DNA of 16,336 nucleotides. Source: DASQDT01 sp036380435 (GTDB taxonomy: Bacteria > Acidobacteriota > Blastocatellia > Pyrinomonadales > Pyrinomonadaceae). The translations under genes were made by a program, and so were the position numbers. The stretch lies in assembly GCA_036380435.1 (NCBI GenBank), contig DASVES010000045.1:1-16336 (forward strand), read 5' to 3'. The notes beneath the pieces were generated by a model that worked only from the letters and a program-made list of their open reading frames with translations, made no database searches and was not told where the DNA came from. Shown here in pieces: positions 1 to 7,154 of the stretch. Each line of letters opens with the position of its first letter. The first letter of the stretch is position 1.

Positions 1-87
1 GACCTCCTCGACTGTGCGCGTTTCCTCGACACCGGCGCTCGTCAAATCCTCGCGCATTGGTCGGATGAGAAATTCAGGATAGGGCAT
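1..87 (-). CDS. Bacilliredoxin, BrxA/BrxB (YphP/YqiW) family, N-terminal fragment
   Basis: Only the first 29 codons are present and the gene runs off the left edge. The peptide begins MPYPEFLIRPMREDLTSAG and continues with an ETRTVEEV stretch. This matches the start of the BrxA/BrxB family, where a P-M-R-x-(E/D)-L-T block is followed by a T-x-E-E-V block. The family carries a CXC-type active site further downstream, which is outside the window. By family knowledge these small cytosolic proteins remove bacillithiol or similar low-molecular-weight thiols from oxidised protein cysteines. The ATG at 87-85 is preceded by a strong AAGGAGG Shine-Dalgarno sequence about 11 nt upstream, so the start is well supported. 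An extended -10 promoter lies at 132-140. Confidence rests on the N-terminal motif alone. Confidence 0.75.
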   Translation of the reverse strand, partial: MPYPEFLIRPMREDLTSAGVEETRTVEEV

Positions 88-131
88 CTGTTATAAATCC
101 TCCTTCAAAAGTTCTTTCGTTTCCGCTAAGC

Positions 132-140
132 ATTCTAACA
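132..140 (-). promoter_or_regulatory. Extended -10 promoter for the bacilliredoxin gene
   Basis: Read on the minus strand, TGT directly precedes TAGAAT, giving TGn plus a 5/6 match to TATAAT. No good -35 is visible at the usual distance. The predicted transcript would begin near 125, leaving a leader of about 38 nt that contains the AAGGAGG ribosome binding site. This is inferred from sequence only. Confidence 0.45.
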
Positions 141-190
141 CCGAGCGGCCCGTCGCGCCGCCTCGCGCCGGTCGTGTCCTCACATCAACT

Positions 191-286
191 CTCTGCGCCG
201 CCTCGGCGTCCTCCGCGGCTCGGCGGTGAATACTCGCTTCGGCACACTCACCGCAGAGTCGCAAAGGGCGCAGAGGCCGCGCAGAG
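191..286. repeat. Inverted repeat A, built on CTCTGCG units
   Basis: The left arm (191-229) and right arm (248-286) are reverse complements over 39 positions with 7 mismatches, separated by an 18-nt loop. The right arm, read on the minus strand, shows CTCTGCG-type units every 8-9 nt and ends at the loop with GCGGTGA. The arms therefore close with GTGA...TCAC, as in repeats B and C. The element lies between the tsaE stop (337) and the bacilliredoxin promoter. The mismatches suggest it is an older copy. All reading frames through it are shadows. Confidence 0.8.
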
Positions 287-336
287 AAAAACCCCAAATG
301 AGGGCGCCACCGGCACGCCGTGCCAGCCAGACGTGC

Positions 337-798
337 TCAGTCCTTCGCGACGGAAATCCGCCGCGGGTCGTCGCCATCGCCTTCGATGCGGACGTGCCAC
401 ACGCCGTCGGGCAGCGGGTAGCGTCCCATCCGCTCGGCCCACTCGACGGCGAGGACGGCGCGCTCGTCCGACAGCAGTTCGTCGAGATCGACGGCGTGCG
501 CGGCCGCCGAGCCTTCGTCGAGTCGGTAGAGGTCGATGTGATAGAGCGTGAGCCGTCCGTCGTCGTAGCAGTTGACGAGCGTGAAGGAGGGGCTGGTCAC
601 TTCCTCCACGTCCATCCCCAATCCGGCGGCGACGCCCTTCACGAAGACGGTCTTGCCCGCGCCGAGCGCGCCGTGGAGCAGCAGAATCTCCCCGCCCGAG
701 AGGCGCTCGCCGATGCTGGCGCCGACGGCAAAGGTGTCTTCCGAGCTGTGGGATTCCCACACGCCCGTCGGCACCGTCTCGCGCTCGGCCGCGCTCAC
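337..798 (-). CDS. tsaE: tRNA t6A biosynthesis ATPase TsaE (YjeE)
   Basis: This 153-residue protein has the usual TsaE length. It carries a Walker A motif GALGAGKT (residues 43-50), the family block TSPSFTLVNCY (68-78), HIDLYRL (87-93) and EWAER (119-123). By family knowledge TsaE is the small cytosolic ATPase that works with TsaB and TsaD in placing threonylcarbamoyl on A37 of ANN-decoding tRNAs. A GTG start at 798-796 overlaps the nnr stop as GTGA and is preceded by GGAAGGAGA at good spacing. A longer frame runs upstream into nnr, but that part is an nnr shadow. The nnr-tsaE pairing is common in bacteria and argues for cotranscription. The motifs appear intact. A weak GC hairpin at about 319-334 follows the stop, but I would not call it a terminator. 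Confidence 0.95.
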   Translation of the reverse strand: MSAAERETVPTGVWESHSSEDTFAVGASIGERLSGGEILLLHGALGAGKTVFVKGVAAGLGMDVEEVTSPSFTLVNCYDDGRLTLYHIDLYRLDEGSAAAHAVDLDELLSDERAVLAVEWAERMGRYPLPDGVWHVRIEGDGDDPRRISVAKD

Positions 799-2468
799 GG
801 CGTCTCTCCTTCCGCGTCGAGGCTTCGGATCGCCTCGCCCAAACAATCGCGCACGTCTGAGGCGAGCAGCGTTCGCATTCCGCCCTCGCGCGCGGCGATG
901 TCCCCGGCCAACCCGGCGACGTAGACGGCCGCGACCGTTGCCTCGAAAGCGTCGGCCCTGTCTTTCAACGTGGCGTAAGACTGCGCGAGGAAGCCGGCGA
1001 CGACGCCGGTCAGCGTGTCGCCCGAGCCGCCGCGACCGAGGCCGGCGTTGCCCGTGGGGTTGACGAAGACGCGCCCGTCCGGCGCGGCGACCAGTACGCG
1101 CGCGCCCTTTAAAACGAGGACGACTTCGTTGGCCGACGCGAACTCCCCGGCCGCGTGTACCCTGTCCGACACCGCGTCGCGGTCTTTTGTCCCGAGCAGG
1201 CGACGCATCTCGCCTTCGTGCGGCGTGAGCACGAGGGGTAACTCGCGAGAGCCGCGCAAGTCGGCGGGCCATGGCGCGAGCGAGTTGAGAGCGTCGGCGT
1301 CAATCACGATGGGCGTCGTGCGACGTTCGACCAACTCGCGCACGAAGCGGCGCGTTTCTTCCGCGTTCGCGGTCAGGCCGGGGCCGACGGCGACGACCGT
1401 CGCGCGCTCCACGAGCGGCGCGAGGGCCGCGAGCGATTCATCGCCCACGGCTCCTTGCCCCGTCTCTGGAAGCGCGGCCGCGATGACCTCCGGCAGAAGG
1501 TGGGCGGTGACGGCGGCGTGCGCCGAGACGGGCGTCGCTACGGTCACGAGTCCCGCGCCCGAGCGCGCCGCGGCGTTGGCGCACAGGGCGGGTGCGCCCG
1601 TGTACTGGCGCGAGCCGGCGACGACGAGGACGTGCCCGTGCGTGTTCTTGTAGGAGGCGGGCGCGTAGCGCGTCCGTTCGAGCCAGATGCGTGCGTCGGC
1701 CGGCTCGGCAAGGAAAAGTTTTGAAGGCGTGGCTTCGAGAAGGGAAGGCGGCGAGCCGATGTCGGAGGTTAACAGTCGCCCGTTGAAGTGGGAGGCGGGC
1801 GGGAGCACGTTGGCCGGCTTGGGGGCGGTGAAGGTGACGGTGAGGTCGGCGCGGACGGCCTCGCCGGGCGGCGTCGCCGAATCCGCGTCGAGGCCCGATG
1901 GCAGGTCGAGGGAAACGATCAGCGGGCGCGTCTCGCCGGCATGCCGCCGCGCCTCGCGGACGAGCGCGAGGTGGTCGATCACCTTTCGGAAGACGCCTTC
2001 GACGGGGCGCGTCAGGCCAGTCCCGAGCAACGCATCGACGAGGAGGTCATATCCGCGCCGGCGACTCGCGATCTCCTCCCACGCGGCCACCGTCTCGCAT
2101 TCCACGAACGAAACGCCGGACGGGCGCTCACCCGAACCCGCCTCGAAACTCGCCAGGTGTCGCACGATCTCGAAGTTCGTCCGCGCGTCGCCGGCGGAGT
2201 TTTCCACGCGTCCGAACAGGACGATGTCCGCCTTCGCCCCCATCGTCCAGAGGATGCGCGCGAGGGCGGCGCCGTCGCCGCCGTTGTTGCCGCGCCCGCA
2301 AAGGATGAGCGCGGTCTTGCCTGATATTCCTTCAGAAAAGTATCCGGCAACGGCCCGCGCCGCCGCCCCGGCCGCAGACTCCATGAGCAGCAGAGACGGG
2401 AGGCCGAAACGCTCCGTCGTCAGGCGGTCGATCTCGCGCATCTCCGCCGCCGTGATGATTTTTCGCAC
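795..2468 (-). CDS. nnr: Bifunctional NAD(P)HX epimerase / ADP-dependent NAD(P)HX dehydratase
   Basis: The protein has 557 residues, slightly longer than the common 490-520. The N-terminal YjeF_N epimerase domain (about 1-240) shows GRGNNGGDGA (58-67), VDALLGTG (144-151) and LDLPSGLDAD (188-197). The C-terminal ribokinase-like dehydratase domain (about 265-545) shows HGHVLVVAGS, VGPGL (361-365), a TPHEGE block (415-420) and GGSGDTLTG with the expected catalytic Asp at 484. By family knowledge the enzyme repairs hydrated NADH and NADPH: one half epimerises R-NAD(P)HX and the other dehydrates the S form. The GTG start at 2468-2466 gives MRKIITAAEMREID, the usual family N-terminus. No Shine-Dalgarno precedes it, and the promoter -10 ends only 7 nt upstream. 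The 3' end overlaps the tsaE start. Confidence 0.95.
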   Translation of the reverse strand: MRKIITAAEMREIDRLTTERFGLPSLLLMESAAGAAARAVAGYFSEGISGKTALILCGRGNNGGDGAALARILWTMGAKADIVLFGRVENSAGDARTNFEIVRHLASFEAGSGERPSGVSFVECETVAAWEEIASRRRGYDLLVDALLGTGLTRPVEGVFRKVIDHLALVREARRHAGETRPLIVSLDLPSGLDADSATPPGEAVRADLTVTFTAPKPANVLPPASHFNGRLLTSDIGSPPSLLEATPSKLFLAEPADARIWLERTRYAPASYKNTHGHVLVVAGSRQYTGAPALCANAAARSGAGLVTVATPVSAHAAVTAHLLPEVIAAALPETGQGAVGDESLAALAPLVERATVVAVGPGLTANAEETRRFVRELVERRTTPIVIDADALNSLAPWPADLRGSRELPLVLTPHEGEMRRLLGTKDRDAVSDRVHAAGEFASANEVVLVLKGARVLVAAPDGRVFVNPTGNAGLGRGGSGDTLTGVVAGFLAQSYATLKDRADAFEATVAAVYVAGLAGDIAAREGGMRTLLASDVRDCLGEAIRSLDAEGETP

Positions 2469-2475
2469 GGACGGG

Positions 2476-2505
2476 ATGATATGAGGACGCGGCGGCGCGG
2501 GTCAA
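2476..2505 (-). promoter_or_regulatory. Sigma-70-type promoter of nnr-tsaE
   Basis: On the minus strand the -35 is TTGACC (2505-2500), the spacer is 18 nt and the -10 is TATCAT (2481-2476). Each hexamer matches consensus at 5 of 6 positions. Only 7 nt (CCCGTCC) separate the -10 from the GTG start, so the predicted +1 falls within a base or two of the start codon and the mRNA should be leaderless. Confidence 0.6.
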
Positions 2506-2719
2506 ACGGTTTCCTGGGGGATTCGACAGGCAGGCAGGGATTCTTCGGCCGACAGAAACAAAAAGACGACGCAAACCAAGCGCACTATTCCGCGCCTGAC
2601 TGCCGCCGTCGCCTGCCGCCCGCCGATTCGACCCTTGTTTTCCGGTATTTACAGGAAATGTTTAATTAAGTTGTGTCTCCAGAAAAATTCTCGAGTGGGC
2701 GATTTTTTTTAAGTGGGAG
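2506..2719. other. Intergenic stretch between nnr promoter and PEP-CTERM terminator, no gene seen
   Basis: I see no supported gene here. The short open frames have no family features and no ribosome binding site. From about 2635 onward the sequence becomes clearly A+T rich, with TTTAATTAAG at 2660-2669 and runs of T and A. That contrasts with the surrounding coding DNA and fits the distal side of the neighbouring terminator. Confidence 0.5.
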
Positions 2720-2769
2720 TGAAAAAAAAGTGAAAGGCCGGAAGGTCTTTGCTGACCTCCCGGCCCTTT
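2720..2769 (-). terminator. Intrinsic terminator downstream of the PEP-CTERM gene
   Basis: Positions 2733-2747 pair with 2754-2769 (AAAGGGCCGGGAGGTC on the minus strand against GACCTTCCGGCCTTT), with one bulge and one mismatch around a 6-nt loop. On the minus strand the stem is followed by CACTTTTTTTTCAC. It lies about 53 nt after the PEP-CTERM stop and should isolate that gene from nnr. Confidence 0.8.
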
Positions 2770-2822
2770 AGTGTGAAAAACCACAGAAACCGACACTTTG
2801 GCGGGCACGTGTGCCGCTTGGG

Positions 2823-3506
2823 CTACTCCTGGGCCGCGTTGCGACGCCTGCGCACCTTGGCGGCGATCCCTGCCAGGCCCGTGCCGAGCAGCAGCATGGT
2901 GGTCGGCTCGGGCATCGGATCGGCCGGCCGACCCACGTCGCTGCCCTCGCCGTTCGCGCCGACGCGCTGGAATCGCACGTACATGGCTTCGCAGATCTGC
3001 TGCTCGGTGAAGCCGGCGAAGGCCGCCCCGCTCACCACGAACGTCGCCTCCTCACCCACGTCGATGCCCGGAGGCAGCCCGTCGTTCGGGTTCCCGCCCG
3101 CGAAGTTCCCCGAGTTGCCAGTGGTGAACCCGAAGTCGAGCACCACGTCGTTGAACTGCGGGACGTTGCCCAAGTTGCCTTCGCCGAATTCGAAGTCGAC
3201 GCCCGCGGGCTGGAAGACGACGTTGCCTGTGAAGCCATTGAGGCCCGAGGCGCTGGCGTTGCCCACCGGCGGCAGGTCGAAGCCGATGCCGGTGATGCGG
3301 GCGTCGAAGGGCGACGTGTTAACGATGGTAAAGGTGAAGGTGTTGGTCTGCGCGTTGAACGAGCAGGTCATGGTGGCCGTCGCCTGGCTGCCCGTGGCGT
3401 TGCCGACGATGTTGATCGTGTCAGCCCGGACCGTCGCGGTCGAGGCGAGGCAGATGGCAAAGAACGCCATTATTGCAAAAGTTAGTTTTCTTGAATGGGG
3501 CATCAT
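2823..3506 (-). CDS. PEP-CTERM sorting domain protein (secreted, function unknown)
   Basis: The protein has 227 residues. An N-terminal signal peptide (about 1-28; basic start, hydrophobic core FAIMAFFAICLA, likely cleavage near VRA-D) is followed by a beta-rich, Gly/Asn/Phe-rich body. The C-terminus is a textbook PEP-CTERM: PEP at 199-201, a hydrophobic stretch LLLGTGLAGIAA, then the basic cluster RRRR and a short tail. By family knowledge such proteins are processed by an exosortase and are often surface or matrix proteins made with exopolysaccharide. No exosortase is in this window. Two adjacent ATGs exist (3506 and 3503); AAGGAG lies 4 nt from the first and 7 nt from the second, so 3503 may be the real start. 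The gene stands alone, with its own terminator and a possible sigma-54-like promoter. Confidence 0.88.
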   Translation of the reverse strand: MMPHSRKLTFAIMAFFAICLASTATVRADTINIVGNATGSQATATMTCSFNAQTNTFTFTIVNTSPFDARITGIGFDLPPVGNASASGLNGFTGNVVFQPAGVDFEFGEGNLGNVPQFNDVVLDFGFTTGNSGNFAGGNPNDGLPPGIDVGEEATFVVSGAAFAGFTEQQICEAMYVRFQRVGANGEGSDVGRPADPMPEPTTMLLLGTGLAGIAAKVRRRRNAAQE

Positions 3507-3531
3507 CGGTCTCCTTAGTTTTCCTTGATCG

Positions 3532-3546
3532 TCGAATTTCGTGCCG
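3532..3546 (-). promoter_or_regulatory. Possible degenerate sigma-54-like promoter for the PEP-CTERM gene
   Basis: On the minus strand CGGCACGAAATTCGA resembles the consensus TGGCACGNNNTTGCW. The GGCACG of the -24 box and the TT of the -12 box match, but the -12 GC is CG. Predicted transcription would begin near 3522, giving a leader of about 16 nt that holds the Shine-Dalgarno. No convincing sigma-70 promoter is visible nearby. Evidence is weak because the -12 core is not intact. Confidence 0.25.
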
Positions 3547-3570
3547 CTGCCCGGCTCCGTAGGATTCGTC

Positions 3571-3592
3571 AGACATTCTTTCTGATCTGTCT
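3571..3592. promoter_or_regulatory. Small inverted repeat upstream of the PEP-CTERM gene
   Basis: AGACA (3571-3575) and TGTCT (3588-3592) form a 5-bp dyad with 12 nt between half-sites, a spacing that a dimeric regulator could use. It lies about 26 nt upstream of the possible -24 element. Short dyads occur by chance, so this is only a candidate operator. Confidence 0.2.
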
Positions 3593-3691
3593 ATCCCAAA
3601 AGACTCGCATTAGCTTGAGTTTTCCAGGATTGACGAAAAAAAACGTGAAGGACGTCGAACGGATATGAACGGACAGAGTGAGTGTGGGCGA

Positions 3692-5629
3692 TCAAGTGAG
3701 CTTGGTCGGGCGGCGCAGGAAACGGCCCGCGAAAGCCTGCATCGCCTGGTCGAGTTCCCGCACGCGCAGCAGTCTGGCCGCGAGCAGGAAGACCACCCCA
3801 CCGGCGGCGATGGGGACGAAGGCTTCGGCGAGGCGGGCGCTCAGATTGCGCCCGCCGAATTGCGCGTGGAGCCACAGGTATGTCAGGTAGCTCGCCGCCG
3901 AGAGGGCGGCCGAGGCGGCCGCGATGCGGACGAAAGAGGAGACGATGCGGCGCCCTTCGAGGCGGTGGATGCGGCGGCGCATGAAGTAGACGAGGGCGAA
4001 GAAGTTGCAGAGCGCGATGAGGGAGGTGGAGAGCGCCAGTCCGGCGTGGGCGTACCCGCTCGGCGTCTCTGGCGTGACGCCGAAGGCGCCGAACCAGGAG
4101 CGCAGGAAGTAGCTGCCGACGGCGTTGACGCCGATGGAGAGGAGGCTGATGATCATCGGCGTGCGCGCGTCGTCGAGCGCGTAGAAGGCCGGCGAGAGCA
4201 CCTTGATGGCGGCGTAGCCGGCAAGGCCCACCGCGTAGCAGGCCAGCGCCAGCGCGACCATGTCGGTCGTGAGCGCGCTGAAGGAGCCGCGCTGGTAGAT
4301 GAGGGCGATGATGGGGCGGCCGAGAGCGACGAGGCCGCAGGCCGAGGGGATCGTCAGCAGGAAGACGAGGCCGAGCGAGGAGGAGAGGGTGGAACGGAAG
4401 GAGGGGATGTCGTTGCGGGCGGCGAAGCGTGAGATGGCGGGGAGCGTGGCCGTACCGATGGCGACGCCGAAGATGCCGATGGGCAGTTGCATCAGGCGGA
4501 AGGCGTAGTTGAGCCAGGAGACGCCGCCGTTGATGCCGGAGGCGTAGAAGGCGTTAATCATCACGTTGATCTGCACGGCGGCCGTGCCGATGACGGCCGG
4601 CCCCATCAGACGCATCACCTGCCGCACGCCCGGGTCGGTAAAACTCAGCACGGGGCGGAAACGGAAGCCGACTTTCCAGAGTGAAGGCAACTGGATGAGG
4701 AACTGGAGGCCGCCGCCGATGAGCGTCCCTATGGCCATCCCAATGATGGCCCACTGCGCGGCGGGCGCTGGGATAGCGTTCGGGTCGAGCGGGCTGGCCC
4801 AGCCGCCGCCGCTGAGGAAGTAGGCGAACAAAAGTCCGCCGGCAATGGAGCCGACGTTGAACATCGTCGAGGCCGACGCCGGAATGCCGAAGCGCCCTTT
4901 AGTGTTGAGCACGCCCATCGCGACGGCGGCGAGGGCGACGAGCAGGAGGAAGGGGAACATGATGCGCGTCAGTGTCACGGCGAGCGCGGCCTTCTCGGGT
5001 GAGAAGCCGCCGGCGAGCACGGCGACGATCTGCGGCGAGAAGAAGACGCCGATGAGCGTGATGACGCTCAAGACGACGGCGAGTGCGTTCATCACGAGAC
5101 TGGCGAGACGCCACGCCTCTTGTTCCGTGCGCTTCTCGGTGTAGTCGGTGAAGGTCTTGACGAAGGCGACGGAGAGCGCGCCCTCGGCGAAGAGGTCGCG
5201 CAGGAGGTTCGGTATTTTGAAGGCGATGTCGAAGGCGTCTTTGAGGAAGCCCGCGCCGAAGAGTGCGGCGAAGACGACCTCACGCACCAGCCCGAGGATG
5301 CGCGAACCCATCACGGCGAGGCTGACGATGCCGGCCGAGCGCGCCACACTGTGCTGCGGCGCGGGGCGTTGAGGCGACGAGGTTTCAGCGTCCTCTTTAG
5401 CAGAGCCGGCAAGCCCGGCGGTTGTCGCCGCTGCTGGCGTCTCCGCTTCGCCGGCGGCCGTGCCGCTCTCCTTGTCGAGTTCTTCGCCGATGACATTCCC
5501 GACGAGTTCGCCGTCCGTCGCCTGTGCGGGCGACGTGCGGTCGAGGCACGCGCCCACGTCGCCGTCGGGCTGAGTGTCGGCCGGTGAATCTTTTTTGTCG
5601 GCGGGATCGGCGTCGGGAATGCGCTTCAT
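3692..5629 (-). CDS. murJ: Lipid II flippase MurJ with a long hydrophilic N-terminal extension
   Basis: The protein has 645 residues; typical MurJ has about 510-550. Residues 1 to about 95 are a hydrophilic, Asp/Glu/Ala/Pro-rich, probably disordered extension. The MATE-like MVF core then follows, with many hydrophobic segments. The signature AFKIPNLLRDLFAEGALS (136-153) is clear, and Arg110, Arg116 and Arg144 align with functionally important E. coli MurJ R18, R24 and R52. A later block, SWLNYAFRLMQLPIGIFGVA, is also typical. By family knowledge MurJ moves lipid-linked peptidoglycan precursor across the inner membrane. The ATG overlaps the stop of the upstream response regulator as ATGA, and no Shine-Dalgarno is visible, so translation is probably coupled. 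An internal GTG near codon 94 would give a conventional length, but it also lacks a ribosome binding site. Confidence 0.93.
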   Translation of the reverse strand: MKRIPDADPADKKDSPADTQPDGDVGACLDRTSPAQATDGELVGNVIGEELDKESGTAAGEAETPAAATTAGLAGSAKEDAETSSPQRPAPQHSVARSAGIVSLAVMGSRILGLVREVVFAALFGAGFLKDAFDIAFKIPNLLRDLFAEGALSVAFVKTFTDYTEKRTEQEAWRLASLVMNALAVVLSVITLIGVFFSPQIVAVLAGGFSPEKAALAVTLTRIMFPFLLLVALAAVAMGVLNTKGRFGIPASASTMFNVGSIAGGLLFAYFLSGGGWASPLDPNAIPAPAAQWAIIGMAIGTLIGGGLQFLIQLPSLWKVGFRFRPVLSFTDPGVRQVMRLMGPAVIGTAAVQINVMINAFYASGINGGVSWLNYAFRLMQLPIGIFGVAIGTATLPAISRFAARNDIPSFRSTLSSSLGLVFLLTIPSACGLVALGRPIIALIYQRGSFSALTTDMVALALACYAVGLAGYAAIKVLSPAFYALDDARTPMIISLLSIGVNAVGSYFLRSWFGAFGVTPETPSGYAHAGLALSTSLIALCNFFALVYFMRRRIHRLEGRRIVSSFVRIAAASAALSAASYLTYLWLHAQFGGRNLSARLAEAFVPIAAGGVVFLLAARLLRVRELDQAMQAFAGRFLRRPTKLT

Positions 5630-7008
5630 TGTGGGTCGAGTGCGTAGTCTTTGATCTTGGTCAGGAGCGTTTTGTAACTGACGCCCAATGTCTCGGCGGC
5701 GCGCGTCTTGTTGCCGCCGTGCGCGGCGAGCGCCTCGGCGATCTTGCGGCGCTCAACCTGACGGGCGGCGCGCTCGGCCGCCTCGGAGAGTGTGCCGGAG
5801 AGGTCGAAGACGGCGGCGAGGTCGTCGCGGGTCGCGCGCGCGGCGCGGGGCACGAGGCCGAGGTCGGCGGGCGCGAGAGCGGGCGCGTCGGCGAGGATGC
5901 AGGCGCGCTCGACGGCGTTCTCAAGCTCGCGCACGTTGCCGGGCCACGGGTGACGACGGATGGCCTCGACCGCTTCGTCCGAGAGCGTCGCCTCGCGCTT
6001 ACGCAGCTCGCGCCCGAGTTGGGCGGCGAAGTGGTGTGCGAGAAGCACGGCGTCGTCGTCGCGCTCGCGCAGAGGGGGGATGCGGACGGGGAAGACGGCG
6101 AGGCGGAAGTAGAGGTCGCGGCGGAAGGAGCCTTCCTCGGCCGCCCGTTGCAAGTCGCGGTTCGTCGCGGCGACGACGCGGATGTCCACGGGGACGGGGG
6201 CGCGCCCGCCGATGCGGTCAACGACCTTCTCCTCGATGACGCGCAAAAGTTTCCCCTGCGCGGCCGTGGGCAGCTCGCCGACTTCGTCGAGAAATACCGT
6301 GCCGCCGGAGGCCAACTCGAACTTGCCGGCGCGGCGCTCGGAGGCGCCGGTGAAGGCTCCGCGCTCGTGGCCGAACAACTCCGACTCGATGAGCGTCTCG
6401 GGGATGGCCGCGCAGTTGAGGGCGACGAAGGGGCCGGCGCGGCGCGGGCTGAGATGGTGGACGGCGCGCGCGAAAAGCTCCTTGCCCGTGCCGGACTCGC
6501 CGAGCAGAAGCACGGTCGTGTCGGTCGTGGCCACGCGCTGCGTCTCGGCGACGGCGCGCTTGATCGCATCCGACTCGCCGACGATGCGCGGGAAGCCGTA
6601 GCGGCGCGCCCACTCCTCGCGCAGCAAAACGTTTTCGGTACGCAGCCGCGCCGTTTCCAGCGCGCGGCCGATGAGGAGCAGGAGGTGGTTCGAGTCCACG
6701 GGCTTCTGGAGGAAGTCGTGTGCGCCGTCCTTCATGGCCTGCACGGCCTCGTCGATGGAGCCGTAGGCGGTCATCACGACGACGGGCACTTCGGGGTCGG
6801 CCGCGCGCGCGGCGCGCAGCACGTCCATGCCGGAGCCGTGCGGCATACGCAGGTCGGTGAGGACGAGGCGGAAGGGGGCGCGGGCGATCTCGGCGGCGGC
6901 CTCTCGGGCGTCGGCCGCCTCGGCCACACTGTAGCCGGCGTGCTCCAGCGTCAGGCGCAGCACGCGCCGGAGGCTGTCCTTGTCCTCGACGAGAAGGATG
7001 TCAGGCAT
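5626..7008 (-). CDS. Sigma-54-dependent response regulator (NtrC/PilR/ZraR type)
   Basis: The protein has 460 residues and three domains. The receiver (1 to about 120) has the acidic pair E8/D9, phosphoacceptor Asp52 in LTDLRMP, T80 and K102. The AAA+ sigma-54 activation domain (about 140-370) has Walker A GESGTGKE (170-177), ELFGHERGAFTGA with an intact GAFTGA loop (217-222), Walker B GGTVFLDE (235-242) and RHPWPGNVRELEN. The C-terminal Fis-type helix-turn-helix contains NKTRAAETLGVSYKTL. All key residues are present, so it should activate sigma-54 promoters after phosphorylation. No histidine kinase lies in the window. It is the next gene after the pseudopilin operon, which has a sigma-54 promoter, suggesting but not proving a PilR-like role. 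Its stop overlaps the murJ start. The ATG at 7008 lacks a clear Shine-Dalgarno, and a long hairpin (7016-7104) fills the leader. Confidence 0.95.
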   Translation of the reverse strand: MPDILLVEDKDSLRRVLRLTLEHAGYSVAEAADAREAAAEIARAPFRLVLTDLRMPHGSGMDVLRAARAADPEVPVVVMTAYGSIDEAVQAMKDGAHDFLQKPVDSNHLLLLIGRALETARLRTENVLLREEWARRYGFPRIVGESDAIKRAVAETQRVATTDTTVLLLGESGTGKELFARAVHHLSPRRAGPFVALNCAAIPETLIESELFGHERGAFTGASERRAGKFELASGGTVFLDEVGELPTAAQGKLLRVIEEKVVDRIGGRAPVPVDIRVVAATNRDLQRAAEEGSFRRDLYFRLAVFPVRIPPLRERDDDAVLLAHHFAAQLGRELRKREATLSDEAVEAIRRHPWPGNVRELENAVERACILADAPALAPADLGLVPRAARATRDDLAAVFDLSGTLSEAAERAARQVERRKIAEALAAHGGNKTRAAETLGVSYKTLLTKIKDYALDPQ

Positions 7009-7015
7009 AAACGAA

Positions 7016-7104
7016 GCAGAGGTCAGAGGTCAGAGGTTAGAGGTCAGTGAAAGAACATGCCGGCTACTATCACTGACCTCTGACCTCTAACCTCTGACCT
7101 CTGC
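7016..7104. repeat. Inverted repeat B, GAGGTCA heptamers, in the response-regulator leader
   Basis: The arms at 7016-7050 and 7070-7104 (35 nt each) are reverse complements except at two positions, with a 19-nt loop. The left arm reads GAGGTCA twice, then GAGGTTA, then GAGGTCA: perfect heptad phasing. The arms close as GTGA...TCAC. The element sits between the predicted promoter (7118-7146) and the ATG (7008), so the mRNA leader would fold almost completely into it. Confidence 0.9.
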
Positions 7105-7117
7105 TCTTCCGTGGCGG

Positions 7118-7146
7118 ATGGTAGTGTCGCGCGCGGGGGGTGTCAA
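7118..7146 (-). promoter_or_regulatory. Sigma-70-type promoter of the response regulator and murJ
   Basis: On the minus strand a perfect TTGACA (7146-7141), a 17-nt spacer and TACCAT (7123-7118, 4/6) are present. Predicted +1 is near 7111. It lies between the pseudopilin-operon terminator and repeat B, so the response regulator and murJ have their own promoter. Confidence 0.55.
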
Positions 7147-7154
7147 GCAGGTGT

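Noticed and set aside
301..336. Terminator after tsaE (GGCAC/GTGCC hairpin, then a T run)
   Set aside because: The stem is only about 5 bp and is too far from the T run to be convincing.
799..1272. Longer TsaE starting inside nnr
   Set aside because: The added residues are an Arg/Gly-rich shadow of nnr. The GTG at 798 has a ribosome binding site and gives the family length.
2481..2669. 62-codon plus-strand frame between nnr and the PEP-CTERM gene
   Set aside because: It overlaps the nnr promoter in antisense, has no ribosome binding site and shows no family features.
3620..3691. Terminator after murJ
   Set aside because: There is an eight-T run on the minus strand, but I could not find a stable stem directly before it.
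5524..7050. 508-codon plus-strand open frame
   Set aside because: It is antisense to the response regulator and part of murJ. The length is due to high GC content; the minus-strand proteins are unmistakable.
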